Below are positions 34,194 through 43,146 of a DNA stretch of 64,000 nucleotides, one piece after another. The stretch covers positions 143,043 through 207,042 of the forward strand of contig CAXBNI010000004.1 in assembly GCA_963977105.1 (NCBI GenBank), given 5' to 3'. The notes below the pieces were generated by a model. That model ran no database searches, was not told the DNA's origin, and worked only from the letters and a program-made list of their open reading frames with translations. The stretch is from UBA2705 sp963977105 (GTDB lineage: Bacteria > Pseudomonadota > Alphaproteobacteria > Micavibrionales > Micavibrionaceae). How positions within the stretch are numbered: the first letter of the stretch is position 1; each line of letters starts with the position of its first letter. Both the position numbers and the translations under genes were made by a program.

Positions 34194-35096
34194 TTAATGT
34201 CCGGTAATTTGGGCTATGGCGCTAGGGTCGCCGATGCCGATTTTATTGCCCCACCAGTAAATGGCGATAAATAGGAACAGCCAGACAACATCGACAAAAT
34301 GCCAATACCATGCGGCGGCCTCAAAGCCGAAATGACGCTCTTTGGTGAAGTGACCTTGAATGGAGCGTAGCCAGCAGACAGCGAGGAATAACGTGCCAAC
34401 TAAAACGTGGAAGCCGTGGAAACCTGTCGCCATATAAAATGATGATTGGTAGATACCGCCTTTAAAAGCAAACTCAGCATGATGGTATTCGTACACTTGG
34501 AAGAGTAAGAAAATAATGCCAAGCACGACAGTAATGCCCAGTGCGCGGCTCATTTCCTGCTGTTTGCCTTCGATAATGGCGTGGTGCGCCCATGTTACTG
34601 TTGTACCAGAAAGCAGCAAGATCATCGTCATCATTAAGGGCAGGTCAAAAGGTTCGATAATGTGAATTTGTGGTGGTGGCCAGATGCCTGATGTGTATTC
34701 AACGCGCAAGTATTGCTGTACTTCGCCCGAAAATAAGGACGCATCAAAGAACGCCCAAAAGAAGGCAACGAAGAACATCACTTCTGATGCGATAAACAGT
34801 AACATACCATAGCGAAAGCCGATGGCTGCGATTTCTGTATGTGCTTTTTCAACAACCGATTCAAAAATAACATCTTTCCACCAGAAAAACATTACGCAGA
34901 GAATAGCTAACACGCCGATGATTGGGCCAAATAAGCCGACTTCTATGCTGCCGATTTTTGCTTGGTGCATAAATAAAATCATGCCTGTCGCAAAAATGCC
35001 ACCCGCAAGCGCCCCCATTAAAGGCCAGATGCTTGGGTTAACCAAGTGAAAAGGATGCGGTTTGCCCGTTGTAGTGTATTCGATTTCTTCAGCCAT
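34194..35096 (-). CDS. coxC: Cytochrome c oxidase subunit III
   Basis: Subunit III of aa3-type haem-copper oxidase in the inner membrane. The 300 residues hold seven hydrophobic helices. Characteristic pieces are KPHPFHLVNPSIWPL at the start, FRYGMLLFIASEVMFFVAFFWAFFDASL (in pieces near 93-120), GTTVTWAHHA, and a C-terminal FEAAAWYWHFVDVVWLFLF (in pieces). Subunits I and II are not in this window. Order ctaG-coxC-DUF983 follows the alphaproteobacterial ctaG/coxC arrangement, with 137 bases between ctaG and coxC. Confidence 0.96.
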   Translation of the reverse strand: MAEEIEYTTTGKPHPFHLVNPSIWPLMGALAGGIFATGMILFMHQAKIGSIEVGLFGPIIGVLAILCVMFFWWKDVIFESVVEKAHTEIAAIGFRYGMLLFIASEVMFFVAFFWAFFDASLFSGEVQQYLRVEYTSGIWPPPQIHIIEPFDLPLMMTMILLLSGTTVTWAHHAIIEGKQQEMSRALGITVVLGIIFLLFQVYEYHHAEFAFKGGIYQSSFYMATGFHGFHVLVGTLFLAVCWLRSIQGHFTKERHFGFEAAAWYWHFVDVVWLFLFIAIYWWGNKIGIGDPSAIAQITGH

Positions 35097-35233
35097 TCTC
35101 GTCTATTCCTGATTTTAGAAAAATTTTAGATTGTTATGCGCGTTTATAATAAAACAATTCGACTCATAAAACCATAAAGATAATAAAATAACAATATGGC
35201 ATTTAAAAGCGAGCCTAAACCCCGCGTCATTGC

Positions 35234-35836
35234 TTACTCGGCCTCGTAGAATTCTTCCATTGCTGCGTCCAAGGCATCGGATTCTGCGCGATAGAATGTA
35301 TAAGAAAGTGTAATGAGGCTGACGTCCTTCATGTGGGGGTCATCATCAAAAGACGGGTCAATATAGAATAAGACCGGCATCTGTACTTCTTGGTTTGGCT
35401 GTAAAATTTGTTCGCCAAAACAAAAACATTCGATTTTGTGAAAATACTTTCCTGCCTTTAGTGGTGTGACGTTATACAAAGCGGTACCGGCGCTGGGCTT
35501 GTCATCGTTGCTTTTGGCAACAAAATGAGTCAGGCCTTGTGCGCCGACGTTTACGGTGGTGGTGTGTTCACCGGCGCGAAAATCCCAATATAGATTGTGG
35601 TTTATATCTGCGCTGAAATTCACGCGTATTGTACGTTCACGGATTTTGTCTGTTGCTGGCGCGGATTCAGAAAATTGCGTCGTCCCGCCAAAGCCTGTGA
35701 CCTGACAGAATATCGAATAAAGCGGTACAGAGGCATAGGCAAGGCCAACCATAATAAAGACCGCTAAGAAAACGCCGCGGGCGAGCCGCTTGTTCTTTTG
35801 GGCGATATCTTCTTTTGCTGGGTGATCTGGGCTCAT
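35234..35836 (-). CDS. ctaG: Cytochrome c oxidase assembly protein CtaG (Cox11)
   Basis: Cox11 inserts copper into the CuB site of subunit I. About 200 residues from ATG 35836, supported by GGAGAAG upstream. One N-terminal transmembrane helix (about 21-42, ending ASVPLYSIFCQVTG) precedes an immunoglobulin-like periplasmic domain. The copper motif CFCF is present in KIECFCFGEQ (about 134-141), and MPVLFYIDP is the usual following strand. The gene starts one base after the stop of the small membrane protein gene, so translation is coupled. Confidence 0.95.
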   Translation of the reverse strand: MSPDHPAKEDIAQKNKRLARGVFLAVFIMVGLAYASVPLYSIFCQVTGFGGTTQFSESAPATDKIRERTIRVNFSADINHNLYWDFRAGEHTTTVNVGAQGLTHFVAKSNDDKPSAGTALYNVTPLKAGKYFHKIECFCFGEQILQPNQEVQMPVLFYIDPSFDDDPHMKDVSLITLSYTFYRAESDALDAAMEEFYEAE

Positions 35837-35837
35837 T

Positions 35838-36140
35838 TTACTTCTCCGTTTTGGTGCGCGCTCTTTCTTCATGCATATCGCGCAAAATGAGCTTGTATTG
35901 GCGGTCTTTACCAAAGCCGTTATGAAGCAAGCGGTCGAGGACGTATATCGAAACCAGAACGCTCGATATCAGCATGATGGCCTTGCCGCCGATTTCGGCT
36001 AGTTGCGGGATGCCTGCAAGCTGGGCTGCTGCGCCCCATAAAATTGATAATACCCCGCCAATGATCAAATAACCCGGCACGACGCGCCATGTAATGGCCC
36101 ACCAAAGGAGGAGAGATTGTTTTAAGCGGGGCGTAAGCAT
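35838..36140 (-). CDS. Small membrane protein upstream of ctaG
   Basis: 100 residues with two predicted transmembrane helices (about 10-37 and 52-70) and a charged C-terminal tail (HEERARTKTEK). Family is not recognised. The position directly before ctaG, where a short CoxF-like protein is often found in alphaproteobacteria, and the one-base gap suggest a role in oxidase assembly. This is inference from context. Confidence 0.7.
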   Translation of the reverse strand: MLTPRLKQSLLLWWAITWRVVPGYLIIGGVLSILWGAAAQLAGIPQLAEIGGKAIMLISSVLVSIYVLDRLLHNGFGKDRQYKLILRDMHEERARTKTEK

Positions 36141-36198
36141 TTTTTAATCCTGACTACTCTTTATTCTTTTTGCTGCCTTCGCAGTATCTGCAGATAGC

Positions 36199-37314
36199 TT
36201 AAGGCTGGCTGATCAGTTTGGCAATATCAATAAAGGCTTGATTTGCACTGGGCTGACCCTTGTCTGCCGATTGGCGTATGGCTATATCGAGCGGGATCGC
36301 GCCCAAGAACGCAATGCCAATGGCCGCAGCCTGTTCTTTTGCACCATCATGACCAAAGATTGGCGTGTTTTCGCCGCATTTAGGGCAGGTAAAAACGGAC
36401 ATGTTCTCAATGATGCCACTAATCGGGACATCTGTTTTTTTGTACATTTCGAGGCCTTTGCGTGCGTCAATCAGGGCAAGGTCTTGCGGCGTTGAAACGA
36501 TAATGGCGCTATCAGGAGGCATTTTCTGCGCTAAGGTTAATTGCGCATCGCCTGTGCCGGGTGGCATGTCGATAATCAGATAATCAAGCCCGTCCCAGTC
36601 AACGTCGCGGAATAATTGAACGATAGCGCTTTGTACCATCGGTCCGCGCCAAATTAGTGGACTTTCCTCGCCGACTAAAAACCCCATCGACATGATTTTT
36701 AGGCCATGCGCCTGTGGCGGGATAATTTTACCGTTTTCGTTTGTGTCTGGCTTGCTGTTTGAAAAATCAATACCGGTTAGACCGCTAAGGCGCGGCTGTG
36801 ATGGGCCGTATATATCGGCATCAAGCAACCCAACTTTATAACCTAGGTCTTTGAGCGCAATCGCGAGATTAAATGACACGGTTGATTTGCCGACGCCGCC
36901 TTTCCCTGACGAAATCGCAATCATGTGTTTGACGTCTGGGCGCACAAGCGGGGGCGTTGGCGGCGTTTTTTTTGCCTGCATTTGCGGCGCAGGTTTTAGG
37001 CCTGATTGTGCTTGCGGCGCAGCTTGACTCTCTTGTGATGGGGTTTCCGCGGTTAGGATGACCTGCGCGCTCTGTATGCCTTTAATTTCACGTAGTTTTG
37101 ATTCGGTGTTGATACGTATGTTTTCAAAATCAGCGGCTTTTGCCGGATCAATTTCAAGAATACAAATAATATTCTTATTTTCGATTGTGATATTTGACAC
37201 ACGCTTGTTAGAAACTATATCGCCTTGACCGCTAGGGTCGGCAATGGTTGCAAGCATGGCGTATATGTTTTCTTCGCTTGGCTTTGCGGCTAATTTAGAT
37301 GCGAATTTCCACAT
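36199..37314 (-). CDS. Mrp/ApbC family iron-sulfur carrier ATPase
   Basis: Mrp/NBP35-type P-loop protein that moves Fe-S clusters to target enzymes. About 371 residues from ATG 37314 with GAAAGG upstream. An N-terminal domain of ~90 residues (FeS assembly/DUF59 type) and a Pro/Ala/Gln linker precede the ATPase. Deviant Walker A SSGKGGVGKST lies near 138-148, with LIIDMPPGTGDAQL near 252. The cluster-binding CPKC pair (CPKCGENTPIFG) is near 311. It diverges from hflK. A cytosolic Fe-S role is known for the family. Confidence 0.93.
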   Translation of the reverse strand: MWKFASKLAAKPSEENIYAMLATIADPSGQGDIVSNKRVSNITIENKNIICILEIDPAKAADFENIRINTESKLREIKGIQSAQVILTAETPSQESQAAPQAQSGLKPAPQMQAKKTPPTPPLVRPDVKHMIAISSGKGGVGKSTVSFNLAIALKDLGYKVGLLDADIYGPSQPRLSGLTGIDFSNSKPDTNENGKIIPPQAHGLKIMSMGFLVGEESPLIWRGPMVQSAIVQLFRDVDWDGLDYLIIDMPPGTGDAQLTLAQKMPPDSAIIVSTPQDLALIDARKGLEMYKKTDVPISGIIENMSVFTCPKCGENTPIFGHDGAKEQAAAIGIAFLGAIPLDIAIRQSADKGQPSANQAFIDIAKLISQP

Positions 37315-37415
37315 ATGGATATTGCCTTTCTTGATAAAAACGATATTGTTATCTCTGCACAATTTTTAATAAGGTAGTTTTTTGTAAATTGCAATCTAGT
37401 TAAGGACCAATAAAT

Positions 37416-38597
37416 ATGTCGGACAACAACACGCCTCCCTATAATGGAAATGAAAATCCTGATATTCACATGATGGGTGACCACAAGAACCCTTGGGGGA
37501 ATGGCGGCAATAGCGGCGGCAATAAAGGCGGTTCTGGCGGCGGTCGTCGTGGCGGCGGTGGCTCATGGGGCGGCGGCGGCGGTGATGTTCCTCCGGATCT
37601 AGAAGAGCTTTTGAAAAAAGCACAAAAGAATTTAAATGATGTTCTGCCGGGTAACCTTGGCGGCGGGAAATTTATCGCGCTGCTAATCTTAGTTGCGGCG
37701 GCGCTATGGGGCCTGACGGGTTTTTACACTTTGCAGCCAGCGCAGCATGGCGTTGTAACAACGTTTGGTCAATTCACCCGCACGCAAGAACAAGCTGGTC
37801 TACAATATCGTTTGCCTTGGCCAATTCAGGCCGCAATTGTTGTTGATGTTGAAAATGAGCGCCGTATTCAAATTGGCCGTCAAGACGCAGCGAAACGTTA
37901 TAGCTCAAAAGGTTCAACGGCAGCCGAAATGAAATCTGAAAGCGCGATGCTTACAGGCGACGAAAATATTGTTGATATTGACTTTGTTGTGTTGTGGAAA
38001 ATTTCGAGCGCAAAAGACTTCTTGTTCAAAATTCGTGACCCTGAATCAACAATCCGTATTGTTGCACAAAGCGCGATGCGTGAGATTATTGGCCGTACAG
38101 ATATTCAGCCCGTTTTAACTGATGCGCGTGGTAGCATTCAGCGTGATACACGTGTGTTAATGCAGAAAATGCTGGATGAGTATGAAGCTGGCGTCGAAAT
38201 TAACGGTGTTCAGCTGCAAAAAGTTGACCCGCCTGCGCCAGTCGTTGATGCGTTTAACGAGGTACAGCGTGCGCGTCAAGAAAAAGAACAATTCAGAAAC
38301 CAAGCTGAAGCTTACCGCAATGACATCATCCCGCGTGCACGCGGTGAGTCTGAAAAGTTGCGTCAAGCGGCTGCGGCGTATAAAGAAGAAGTCATTAACC
38401 GCGCCAAAGGTGATGCGGATCGTTTCCAGTCTGTTTACGCGGCGTATAAAGAATCCAAAGTGGTGACCGCGAAGCGTATTTACCTTGAAACGATGGAAGA
38501 AATTCTGCAAAGCACAAATAATATAGTTATCGATCCGAGTCAGAAGGGCTCTAACATTTTGCCTTACCTGCCCCTTGATAAAATGGGCAAGAAGTAA
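37416..38597 (+). CDS. hflK: FtsH modulator HflK (SPFH family)
   Basis: HflK with HflC forms a periplasmic cage around the FtsH protease and controls turnover of membrane proteins. 393 residues: a Gly/Asn-rich cytoplasmic N-terminus (about 1-65), a transmembrane helix near 84-105, then the SPFH/band-7 domain (ALWGLTGFYTLQPAQHGVVTTFGQ, LPWPIQAAIVVDVENERRIQIG in pieces). A long Glu/Arg/Lys coiled-coil segment with QRARQEKEQFRNQAEAYRN follows (about 285-305). AAGGA precedes the ATG. Operon hflK-hflC-degP is conserved in alphaproteobacteria. Confidence 0.96.
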   Translation: MSDNNTPPYNGNENPDIHMMGDHKNPWGNGGNSGGNKGGSGGGRRGGGGSWGGGGGDVPPDLEELLKKAQKNLNDVLPGNLGGGKFIALLILVAAALWGLTGFYTLQPAQHGVVTTFGQFTRTQEQAGLQYRLPWPIQAAIVVDVENERRIQIGRQDAAKRYSSKGSTAAEMKSESAMLTGDENIVDIDFVVLWKISSAKDFLFKIRDPESTIRIVAQSAMREIIGRTDIQPVLTDARGSIQRDTRVLMQKMLDEYEAGVEINGVQLQKVDPPAPVVDAFNEVQRARQEKEQFRNQAEAYRNDIIPRARGESEKLRQAAAAYKEEVINRAKGDADRFQSVYAAYKESKVVTAKRIYLETMEEILQSTNNIVIDPSQKGSNILPYLPLDKMGKK

Positions 38598-38629
38598 GCG
38601 AACACATAGAGTTATAGGAGTTTAAGTTC

Positions 38630-39502
38630 ATGGGAAAATTAGGTATTAGCCTTGTAGGTATTCTGGCGGTCGTTTTGTTAACGTTCTCAGGTGCCGTATT
38701 TACAGTACAAGAAACGCAGCAAGTTCTTGTTTTACAATTTGGTGATGTGAAAGGTCGCATAGATAAGCCGGGTATTCACTTTAAGTTGCCAATATTGCAG
38801 CAATTACGCGTTTTTGAAAAACGAATTCTGAATGTTGATCCACCTGCAGAAGAAGTGCTGCTGGCGGACCAAAAGCGTTTGGTTGTCGACACCTTTGCCC
38901 GTTACCGCATTGCGGACATGTTGAAATATTACCAAACACTGTCAACAGAAACAGCAGCTGTGCAGCGTATGAATACGATTATTAATGCATCATTGCGTGG
39001 CGTATTGGGTACAACAACTTTGGTCGATGTTTTGTCTGTTGAGCGTGATAACTTGATGAAAAAGATTCAAGAAGAAGTCAATGAAGAAACTGACCGTTTC
39101 GGTATCGAAATTGTTGATGTGCGTATTGTCCGCGCGGATTTACCAATACAGGTAACGCAGTCAACATATAACAGAATGCAGTCGGAACGTGAACGCGAAG
39201 CAAAAGAAGCGCGCGCACAGGGTGAAGAACTCGCATTGAAAATTCGCTCACTTGCCGATAAAGAACGCACAGTCTTGATTTCAGAAGCGCGCCGCGATTC
39301 CGAGATCGCGCGTGGTAATGGCGATAAAGAAGCGATCCGCATTTATGCAGAGGCTTTTGGCCAAGACGCTGAATTCTACGAGTTCTACCGTACTATGGAA
39401 GCCTATAAAAAAGCGCTTAAAAATGGCGGAACCACTATGGTTCTTTCACCAGATAGCGACTTCTTCAAATACATCGCATCTGATGATGGTAAAAGAAAAT
39501 AA
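38630..39502 (+). CDS. hflC: FtsH modulator HflC (SPFH family)
   Basis: Partner of HflK. The 290 residues start with a signal-anchor helix (about 4-24, ISLVGILAVVLLTFSGAVF), then the SPFH domain with QFGDVKGRIDKPGIHFKLP and a coiled-coil rich in Glu/Arg (SEREREAKEARAQGEELA). GGAG lies 9-12 bases upstream of ATG 38630. A 14-bp palindrome lies immediately after its stop, before degP. It is co-transcribed with hflK. Confidence 0.96.
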   Translation: MGKLGISLVGILAVVLLTFSGAVFTVQETQQVLVLQFGDVKGRIDKPGIHFKLPILQQLRVFEKRILNVDPPAEEVLLADQKRLVVDTFARYRIADMLKYYQTLSTETAAVQRMNTIINASLRGVLGTTTLVDVLSVERDNLMKKIQEEVNEETDRFGIEIVDVRIVRADLPIQVTQSTYNRMQSEREREAKEARAQGEELALKIRSLADKERTVLISEARRDSEIARGNGDKEAIRIYAEAFGQDAEFYEFYRTMEAYKKALKNGGTTMVLSPDSDFFKYIASDDGKRK

Positions 39503-39516
39503 GTTAAACGTTTAAC
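39503..39516. promoter_or_regulatory. 14-bp perfect palindrome between hflC and degP
   Basis: GTTAAACGTTTAAC starts immediately after the hflC stop codon and 22 bases before the degP start. It could be an operator or a short transcript hairpin; its role is unknown. Confidence 0.35.
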
Positions 39517-39538
39517 CACTGACTTACTAAAGGAGTTT

Positions 39539-41089
39539 ATGATGTTAAAATCAAAGCTGTATTTAGCCGTGGCTGCGGCGTCTGTTTTACTTGTGTCCCA
39601 TGTGCCGACGCATAATGCTGCAGCGAAAAGCCCCCGCGTGAATGCTGAAGGCCAAGTGGAGAGCTTTGCGGACTTATCAGCGCGCTTGCTGCCAAGCGTT
39701 GTCAACATTGCGACTACGCAAAAGGTCGAAGAATTAGAAAACATGCCGCAAATGCCTGATTTTCCACCAGGCTCACCTTTTGAAGATTTCTTTGAAGAGT
39801 TTATGGATCGCCATCGCGGCTCACCTGAAAATGCGCCAAGCTCACTAGGTTCTGGTTTTATTATTGATGCTGAAAAAGGCTATGTGATTACCAATAACCA
39901 CGTGATTGCTAATTCAGAAGAAATTCATGTCATCTTGCATAACGATGAATCTGTTGACGCAAAATTAATCGGGGTTGATGAAAAAACCGATATTGCTGTT
40001 TTACAGATAGACCCAGCCGGTCGTGATTTAAAGGCTGTGGGCTTCGGCGATAGCGCCGTGATGCGTATTGGTGACTGGGTCCTTGCGATTGGTAACCCGT
40101 TCGGTCTTGGCGGCACGGTGACTGCAGGCATTATCTCTGCGCGCAGCCGTGATATTCAGGCCGGTCCTTATGATGACTTCATCCAAACGGATGCGTCAAT
40201 TAACCGCGGTAATAGCGGCGGGCCCATGTTTAATACGCATGGCGAAGTAATCGGTATTAATACGGCGATTTATTCACCGACTGGCGGGTCGGTCGGCATT
40301 GGCTTTGCGATACCATCAAATTTGGCGAAACCGGTAATTAACCAGTTGTTGGAATTCGGCCGTACACGCCGCGGCTGGCTTGGTGTGCGTATTCAAGGTG
40401 TTAGTGAAGAGATCGCAGAATCGCTTGGTTTAAGCACTGCGCGTGGCGCATTGGTCGCATCAATAAGCGAAGGTAGCCCTGCGCAAGATGCGGGCTTTGA
40501 GGCTGGTGATATCATTCTGAATTTTAATGATCGCCCCTTAGATGAGATGAAAGACTTGCCAAGAATGGTTGCTGAGACGCCAATCGATAGTAAAGTTAAA
40601 GTCGTTTTGTGGCGTGATGGTAAAGAAAAAACCGTAAAAGTTAAAATCGGCGAGCTTGAAAAAGCGGAAGAAGAAGGCAAACTAGAAGATACTCAGGAGC
40701 CACAAATAGAGAATAACGGCCTTGATGTTGAGGTCTTTGGTTTAACGCTAGCGCCAATAACGCCTGCGCTGCGTGATCAGTTTGGCTATGGCGATGAACT
40801 TAAAGGTGTTTTTATCGCTGCCGTTGCACCAAACAGCATCGCTGACCGTCAAGGGCTTTCAACTGGTGACGTTATAATAGAGGTCGACCAGAAAGAAGTC
40901 TCATCAGCGAAGCAAGTGCAGGCCGCAGTCAAACGATTGCAAAAAGCCAAAAGTAAAGCGGCGCTGATGCTTATTAATACGCAAGGCCAAGGTCGAGTGC
41001 GTTTTGTGGCTTTGAAATTCCCGACGCAAGATGATGCGAAAAAGAGTGATGACGATAAAAAAGCCAGTGATGATAAGCAAAGTAAATAA
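39539..41089 (+). CDS. Do-type periplasmic serine protease DegP/DegQ
   Basis: HtrA-family protease and chaperone that degrades misfolded envelope proteins. 516 residues: signal peptide about 1-29, trypsin-like domain, and two PDZ domains (about 280-370 and 410-495). The catalytic triad is visible: H in ITNNHVIANS, D in EKTDIAVL, S in RGNSGGPM. AAGGAG upstream is nearer ideal spacing for the second ATG (39542), so the start could be one codon later. A charged Lys/Asp tail ends the protein. It is the third gene of the hflKC operon. Confidence 0.94.
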   Translation: MMLKSKLYLAVAAASVLLVSHVPTHNAAAKSPRVNAEGQVESFADLSARLLPSVVNIATTQKVEELENMPQMPDFPPGSPFEDFFEEFMDRHRGSPENAPSSLGSGFIIDAEKGYVITNNHVIANSEEIHVILHNDESVDAKLIGVDEKTDIAVLQIDPAGRDLKAVGFGDSAVMRIGDWVLAIGNPFGLGGTVTAGIISARSRDIQAGPYDDFIQTDASINRGNSGGPMFNTHGEVIGINTAIYSPTGGSVGIGFAIPSNLAKPVINQLLEFGRTRRGWLGVRIQGVSEEIAESLGLSTARGALVASISEGSPAQDAGFEAGDIILNFNDRPLDEMKDLPRMVAETPIDSKVKVVLWRDGKEKTVKVKIGELEKAEEEGKLEDTQEPQIENNGLDVEVFGLTLAPITPALRDQFGYGDELKGVFIAAVAPNSIADRQGLSTGDVIIEVDQKEVSSAKQVQAAVKRLQKAKSKAALMLINTQGQGRVRFVALKFPTQDDAKKSDDDKKASDDKQSK

Positions 41090-41092
41090 GCC

Positions 41093-41575
41093 ATGACCCA
41101 AGGGCCCAGCACTATAAAGTCTAAAAAAATTATAGTGATTGGCTCTCCGGGCGCGGGCAAAACAACCTATGCAAAGCGGCTGGCCTCGGAAACGGGGCTG
41201 CCGCTTTTCCATTTAGATGATATGTTTTGGGCGCCAGGCTGGGTTGAAAAAGGCACAGCAAGTTTTCGCGGGTCACTTTTTAACGCCATAGGTCAAGATG
41301 AATGGATATTAGATGGTAACTACATGTCAACAATGGAAGAGCGGTTAAGCGCAGCTGACGCTGTGTTTTTTATTGATGTGCCGTATTGGCTTTGTACATA
41401 TCGCATCATTAAGCGCTGGCTTTGCCGAGAGGGTCAGCAGGCAGAGGGCTGTCCGCAACGTGTTGACCTCGCCTTTATAAAATATGTCGCTTGGGACTTT
41501 CCGCGTCGCGATCGGGCGCGGCTTAACGCCATGCTCGCAGCGTTTGCGCGGCGCGGCACTGTGCATATTATATGA
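41093..41575 (+). CDS. P-loop kinase of the FlaR/adenylate-kinase-like type
   Basis: 160 residues with Walker A GSPGAGKTTYAKRL near 17-30, LDDMFWAPGW near 42, and ILDGNYMSTMEERLSAADAVFFID near 72-95 (Walker B-like). This is the pattern of the 'DNA topology modulation protein' FlaR group, small nucleotide kinases whose substrate is unknown. It ends early compared with relatives of about 170-180 residues, so the C-terminus may be shortened. The start is three bases after degP and probably coupled to it. Confidence 0.75.
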   Translation: MTQGPSTIKSKKIIVIGSPGAGKTTYAKRLASETGLPLFHLDDMFWAPGWVEKGTASFRGSLFNAIGQDEWILDGNYMSTMEERLSAADAVFFIDVPYWLCTYRIIKRWLCREGQQAEGCPQRVDLAFIKYVAWDFPRRDRARLNAMLAAFARRGTVHII

Positions 41576-41944
41576 GTGTTGATATGGGCCGCGGCGGATA
41601 TGCGCCCAGCGTGTTGCGCATTTGCAACGCCCGTATTATATAGGGCTGCGCTATATATAGGCACAACCTCAGGGGTTTATGCTTGAAGCGGCATCGTTGC
41701 AAAAATGTCACAAAATAAAAAATAAGTGATTTTTTTGTCACGCCCCCTGTTGACGGTTTTGTAAAATCGGCGCTTAATCATTATCAGAACAGAGTAAAAC
41801 TCTAGTGATTCGTTTTGACGGCACAGAATATTTTGTTTTAGGTTATTGTTTCTTCAGGCTTTGTTCTCAAAGTTTATAGCTAAGTGTAAAGCGTGAAGAA
41901 ATCTTAATTGGTGTAAAAAAACTTTTTTGGAGGACTATTTAGTC
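41576..41944. promoter_or_regulatory. Porin upstream region with likely sigma70 promoter and long leader
   Basis: 369 bases without a gene. A TTGACG / CTTAAT promoter-like pair with a 17-base spacer lies at 41750-41778, which would give a leader of about 160 bases. An imperfect GTCAC...GTGA pair with T-run at 41706-41740 may act as a terminator of the degP operon. GGAGG lies at 41929, 11 bases before the porin ATG. Small-RNA targeting of the leader is possible but not shown. Confidence 0.4.
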
Positions 41945-43027
41945 ATGAAAAAACTTCTTCTCTCTACAGCGGCAATCGCTGGTCTCGTAGCAGCATCTGC
42001 TCCTGCACAAGCTGAAGGTCTTGAATTAGACGTTAAAGGTTACACACGTGCATATGTTGCATATGTTGACCAAGATACAACAATCGGTACTGAAGAGCGT
42101 AGCATTGATATCCTACGTGATTCTGAAATCGCTTTCACTGGTGAACTTACTTTGGATAACGGCCTTACAGTTGGCGCGTATATCGAAGCTGAAGTTGATT
42201 CAGACGAAGCTTTCGCAATGGACGAAAACTACATCTATATGGCTGGCCACTGGGGTCGCGTAAACATCGGTTCTGAAGATGGCGCTGCTTACCTTTTGCA
42301 GGTTGCTGCTCCTTCAGCTGACTCAGCTGTAGACGGTCTTCGTCAGCAAGTACAAGGCGTTAACTACGCTCTTGCAACTATTACTAACGCTCCTGGCGAA
42401 TTAGATTATGATAACGATTTCGCTGAAGCGGATGAAAAAATCACATACCTAACTCCAGTATTCTCTGGTTTCCAAGCTGGTTTGACATACACTCCAGAAG
42501 TTAACCGTGCTGCAAACTCTCTCTCTGTTGTTTCTCAAGACAACGAAGCTGGTAACGAGTACGGCGATAGCTACGAAGTTGCATTCCGTTGGGAAGGTAA
42601 CTTTGACGAACTTGGTGTTACACTTGGTGCGGGTTTTGCATCAGCAGAACTAGAAGCAGCTTCTGCTACACGTGAAGATCGTGAAGCATGGGATGCTGGC
42701 GTTGATTTTGACTTCGGTCCATTCGGTTTTGGTGTTGCTTACCTTAACGACGACCAAGGTCTTAAAAACAACGAAATCGAAACTCTTGTAGTTGGTGCTG
42801 ATTATGTAACTGGCCCATTCAAACTTGGTGCTTCTTACATGAACCAAGATCAAGAAAATGGTGCTGGCGTTGCTGATACTGAAACAGACCGCTACACAGG
42901 TGGTGTTGTTTACACATTCGGCCCAGGCATGACTTTCCGTGGTTCTGTTTCTTACATCGAATCAGACCAAGCGAATACAGAAGTAGAATCTACAAACGTT
43001 CTACTTGGTACTCAAATCAAATTCTAA
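41945..43027 (+). CDS. Major outer-membrane porin
   Basis: 360 residues: signal peptide 1-22 (ending APAQA), then an alphaproteobacterial general-diffusion porin barrel with GYTRAYVAYV, AYIEAEVDSDEA, VNIGSEDGAAYLL, and a C-terminal phenylalanine in LLGTQIKF typical of BAM-inserted barrels. The codons are strikingly uniform (CTT, GGT, GCT, GAA, AAC), unlike neighbours, pointing to very high expression. A strong terminator follows. The start ATG 41945 is preferred over a TTG at 41927. Confidence 0.94.
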   Translation: MKKLLLSTAAIAGLVAASAPAQAEGLELDVKGYTRAYVAYVDQDTTIGTEERSIDILRDSEIAFTGELTLDNGLTVGAYIEAEVDSDEAFAMDENYIYMAGHWGRVNIGSEDGAAYLLQVAAPSADSAVDGLRQQVQGVNYALATITNAPGELDYDNDFAEADEKITYLTPVFSGFQAGLTYTPEVNRAANSLSVVSQDNEAGNEYGDSYEVAFRWEGNFDELGVTLGAGFASAELEAASATREDREAWDAGVDFDFGPFGFGVAYLNDDQGLKNNEIETLVVGADYVTGPFKLGASYMNQDQENGAGVADTETDRYTGGVVYTFGPGMTFRGSVSYIESDQANTEVESTNVLLGTQIKF

Positions 43028-43066
43028 GCTAATTAGTACTTGATTGATCCAACGGATCTTATTAGG

Positions 43067-43100
43067 AATGGTGCAAGGTAACTTGCACCATTCTTTTTTT
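43067..43100 (+). terminator. Strong intrinsic terminator of the porin gene
   Basis: An 11-bp perfect stem AATGGTGCAAG / CTTGCACCATT with a 4-base loop is followed by CTTTTTTT. Confidence 0.95.
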
Positions 43101-43146
43101 ATGGGTAAAATTCCGTATGACTATGTTTGCTTTGAGGAGAGAATAA

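Noticed and set aside
41093..41575. Kinase gene as a frameshifted pseudogene
   Set aside because: The C-terminus is short, but all recognisable motifs are intact and downstream frames do not restore family sequence clearly.
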